64,000 nt of DNA from UBA12170 sp964293475 (lineage in GTDB: Bacteria; Bacteroidota; Bacteroidia; Bacteroidales; UBA12170), in assembly GCA_964293475.1 (NCBI GenBank), contig CAXYYJ010000019.1, forward strand, positions 1 to 64,000. The letters are read 5' to 3'. Within the stretch, counting starts at the first letter, position 1; each line of letters begins with the position of its first letter. Below, in pieces: positions 63,160-64,000 of this stretch. The notes beneath the pieces were generated by a model, which was not told the DNA's origin, made no database searches, and saw only the letters and a list, made by a program, of their open reading frames with translations. The translations under genes were made by a program, and so were the position numbers.

Positions 63160-64000
63160 ATGGCAGACAATCAATTTAAACCATTGGCAGAGGAGCAGGA
63201 ATTCTCCATTAATATGGGGCCTCAGCATCCCAGTACCCACGGTGTACTCCGGTTGATGCTTAAACTGCGCGGCGAAACTGTTACAGAAGTGAAGCCCCAG
63301 CTGGGTTATATTCATCGTGGCATTGAAAAAATGTGCGAGAAACTAACCTATCCACAAACCATTCACCTCACCGACAGGCTCGATTATCTTTCGGCTCATA
63401 CCCTAAACGAAGCCGTTTGTTTAGCGGTGGAAAATGCTTTGGAGATAGAAGTGCCCGAGCGTGTAAAATACATCAGAACCATTCTCGACGAGCTTACCCG
63501 TCTGGCTTCCCATCAACTTTGGTGGTGCGCCTTTGGCATGGACCTGGGAGCCTTGACTACTTTCTTCTATGGCTTGCGCGACCGCGAACAGATTCTCGAT
63601 ATTTTTGAGGAAACCTGTGGCGGACGTCTCATCGTAAGCTATAATGTACCTGGTGGATTGATGAACGATATTCATCCCAACTTTCAGAAAAGGGTGAAAG
63701 ACTTTATTAAGTATTTCAAGACAAAATTGCCCGAGTACGATCAGTTGCTCACCGGAAACCCCATTATGCAGGAGCGTACCAAAGGCATTGGTTTTATCAG
63801 CAAGGAAGATGCAATTTCCTACGGAGTTACAGGCCCCAGTGGCCGTGGTTCGGGATTTAGCTGCGATGTGAGAAAACACGATCCTTATATGGCTTATAAA
63901 TACGTGAAATTCAACGAAATTCTCGAAACTGAAGGCGACACCTTTGCCCGTTATCAGGTGCGCATGCGCGAAATGTGGGAATCGTTGAGCATTCTCGAGC
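63160..64000 (+). CDS. nuoD: NADH-quinone oxidoreductase subunit D, 5' part
   Basis: The gene starts with ATG at 63160 and runs off the window. NuoD forms the quinone site with NuoB. NMGPQHPSTHGVLRLML is the family hallmark, with GYIHRGIEKM, TDRLDYLSAH, NEAVCLAVE and the GPSGRGSGFSCDVRKHDPY segment following. About 280 of some 400 residues are seen. The operon most likely continues with further nuo genes beyond the window. Confidence 0.95.
   Translation, partial: MADNQFKPLAEEQEFSINMGPQHPSTHGVLRLMLKLRGETVTEVKPQLGYIHRGIEKMCEKLTYPQTIHLTDRLDYLSAHTLNEAVCLAVENALEIEVPERVKYIRTILDELTRLASHQLWWCAFGMDLGALTTFFYGLRDREQILDIFEETCGGRLIVSYNVPGGLMNDIHPNFQKRVKDFIKYFKTKLPEYDQLLTGNPIMQERTKGIGFISKEDAISYGVTGPSGRGSGFSCDVRKHDPYMAYKYVKFNEILETEGDTFARYQVRMREMWESLSILE

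Noticed and set aside
1..64000. tRNA, rRNA, CRISPR array, insertion sequence or prophage
   Set aside because: The gaps were read on both strands and no cloverleaf, repeat-spacer array, transposase or phage gene was seen.

Overview
The window is a gene-dense stretch of a Bacteroidota chromosome, probably Bacteroidales/Marinilabiliales-like. Three things point there. Several secreted proteins carry type IX secretion (T9SS) C-terminal sorting domains, and a PorT-like T9SS component is present. Many promoters match the Bacteroidota -33 TTG / -7 TAnnTTTG pattern, and Shine-Dalgarno sequences are largely absent. Reg_prop/Y_Y_Y hybrid sensors, a TonB-dependent receptor and a tricorn-like protease complete the picture. 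I saw no tRNA, rRNA, CRISPR array, insertion sequence or prophage.

Layout. 1-5.3 kb (+): end of folC, rpsA, a membrane-anchored helix-hairpin-helix protein and threonine aldolase. 5.4-7.7 kb (-): a T9SS-secreted protein. 7.9-10 kb (+): an AlkD-like protein and an SQR/NDH-2-like flavoprotein. 10.1-14.2 kb (-): a COG2509 flavoprotein, porT, ubiE/menG and the heptose kinase rfaE1. 14.2-21.8 kb (-): a tight seven-gene unit that reads, in transcription order, PqqD-like protein, ATP-grasp ligase, small T9SS protein, fold-type III PLP decarboxylase, multi-pass acyltransferase-like protein, urea-transporter/M23 fusion and TPR protein. This unit is the best candidate for an undescribed system. 21.9-24.7 kb (-): a large T9SS adhesin-like gene broken by one in-frame TAG. 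25-28.8 kb (-): a Cache-domain sensor kinase, dnaJ and grpE. 29.1-32.6 kb (-): a TonB receptor behind a TPP riboswitch, and a nucleoside phosphorylase.

32.8-39.3 kb is mostly +: cinA, an inositol-monophosphatase-family enzyme, DUF2061, NfeD protease, macro domain protein, a coiled-coil periplasmic protein, an ICMT-like methyltransferase and a small basic protein, plus one minus-strand hypothetical. 39.3-47.1 kb (-): a degenerate hybrid histidine kinase with a solute-binding sensor, a tricorn-like protease and an FGGY kinase. 47.2-49.1 kb (+): two NifX/NifB-like cofactor-binding proteins behind a promoter with a palindrome resembling ArsR/SmtB operators, then a methionine-gamma-lyase-like enzyme. 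49.3-56 kb (+): a three-gene signalling unit (sigma-54 activator, 1357-residue hybrid sensor, REC-kinase). 56.2-61.5 kb (+): fabG, a VWA-like membrane protein and a prolyl oligopeptidase lipoprotein. 61.8-64 kb (+): start of the complex I operon, nuoA-nuoB-nuoC-nuoD, with nuoD cut by the window end.

Links between genes. PorT would serve the three T9SS-sorted proteins seen here. The TPP riboswitch assigns the TonB receptor to thiamine or a thiamine precursor. The PqqD/ATP-grasp/decarboxylase unit looks like an amino-acid- or peptide-modifying pathway with cell-surface and transport parts; its product cannot be read from sequence. All functional calls rest on motif recognition by eye; no database search was run.
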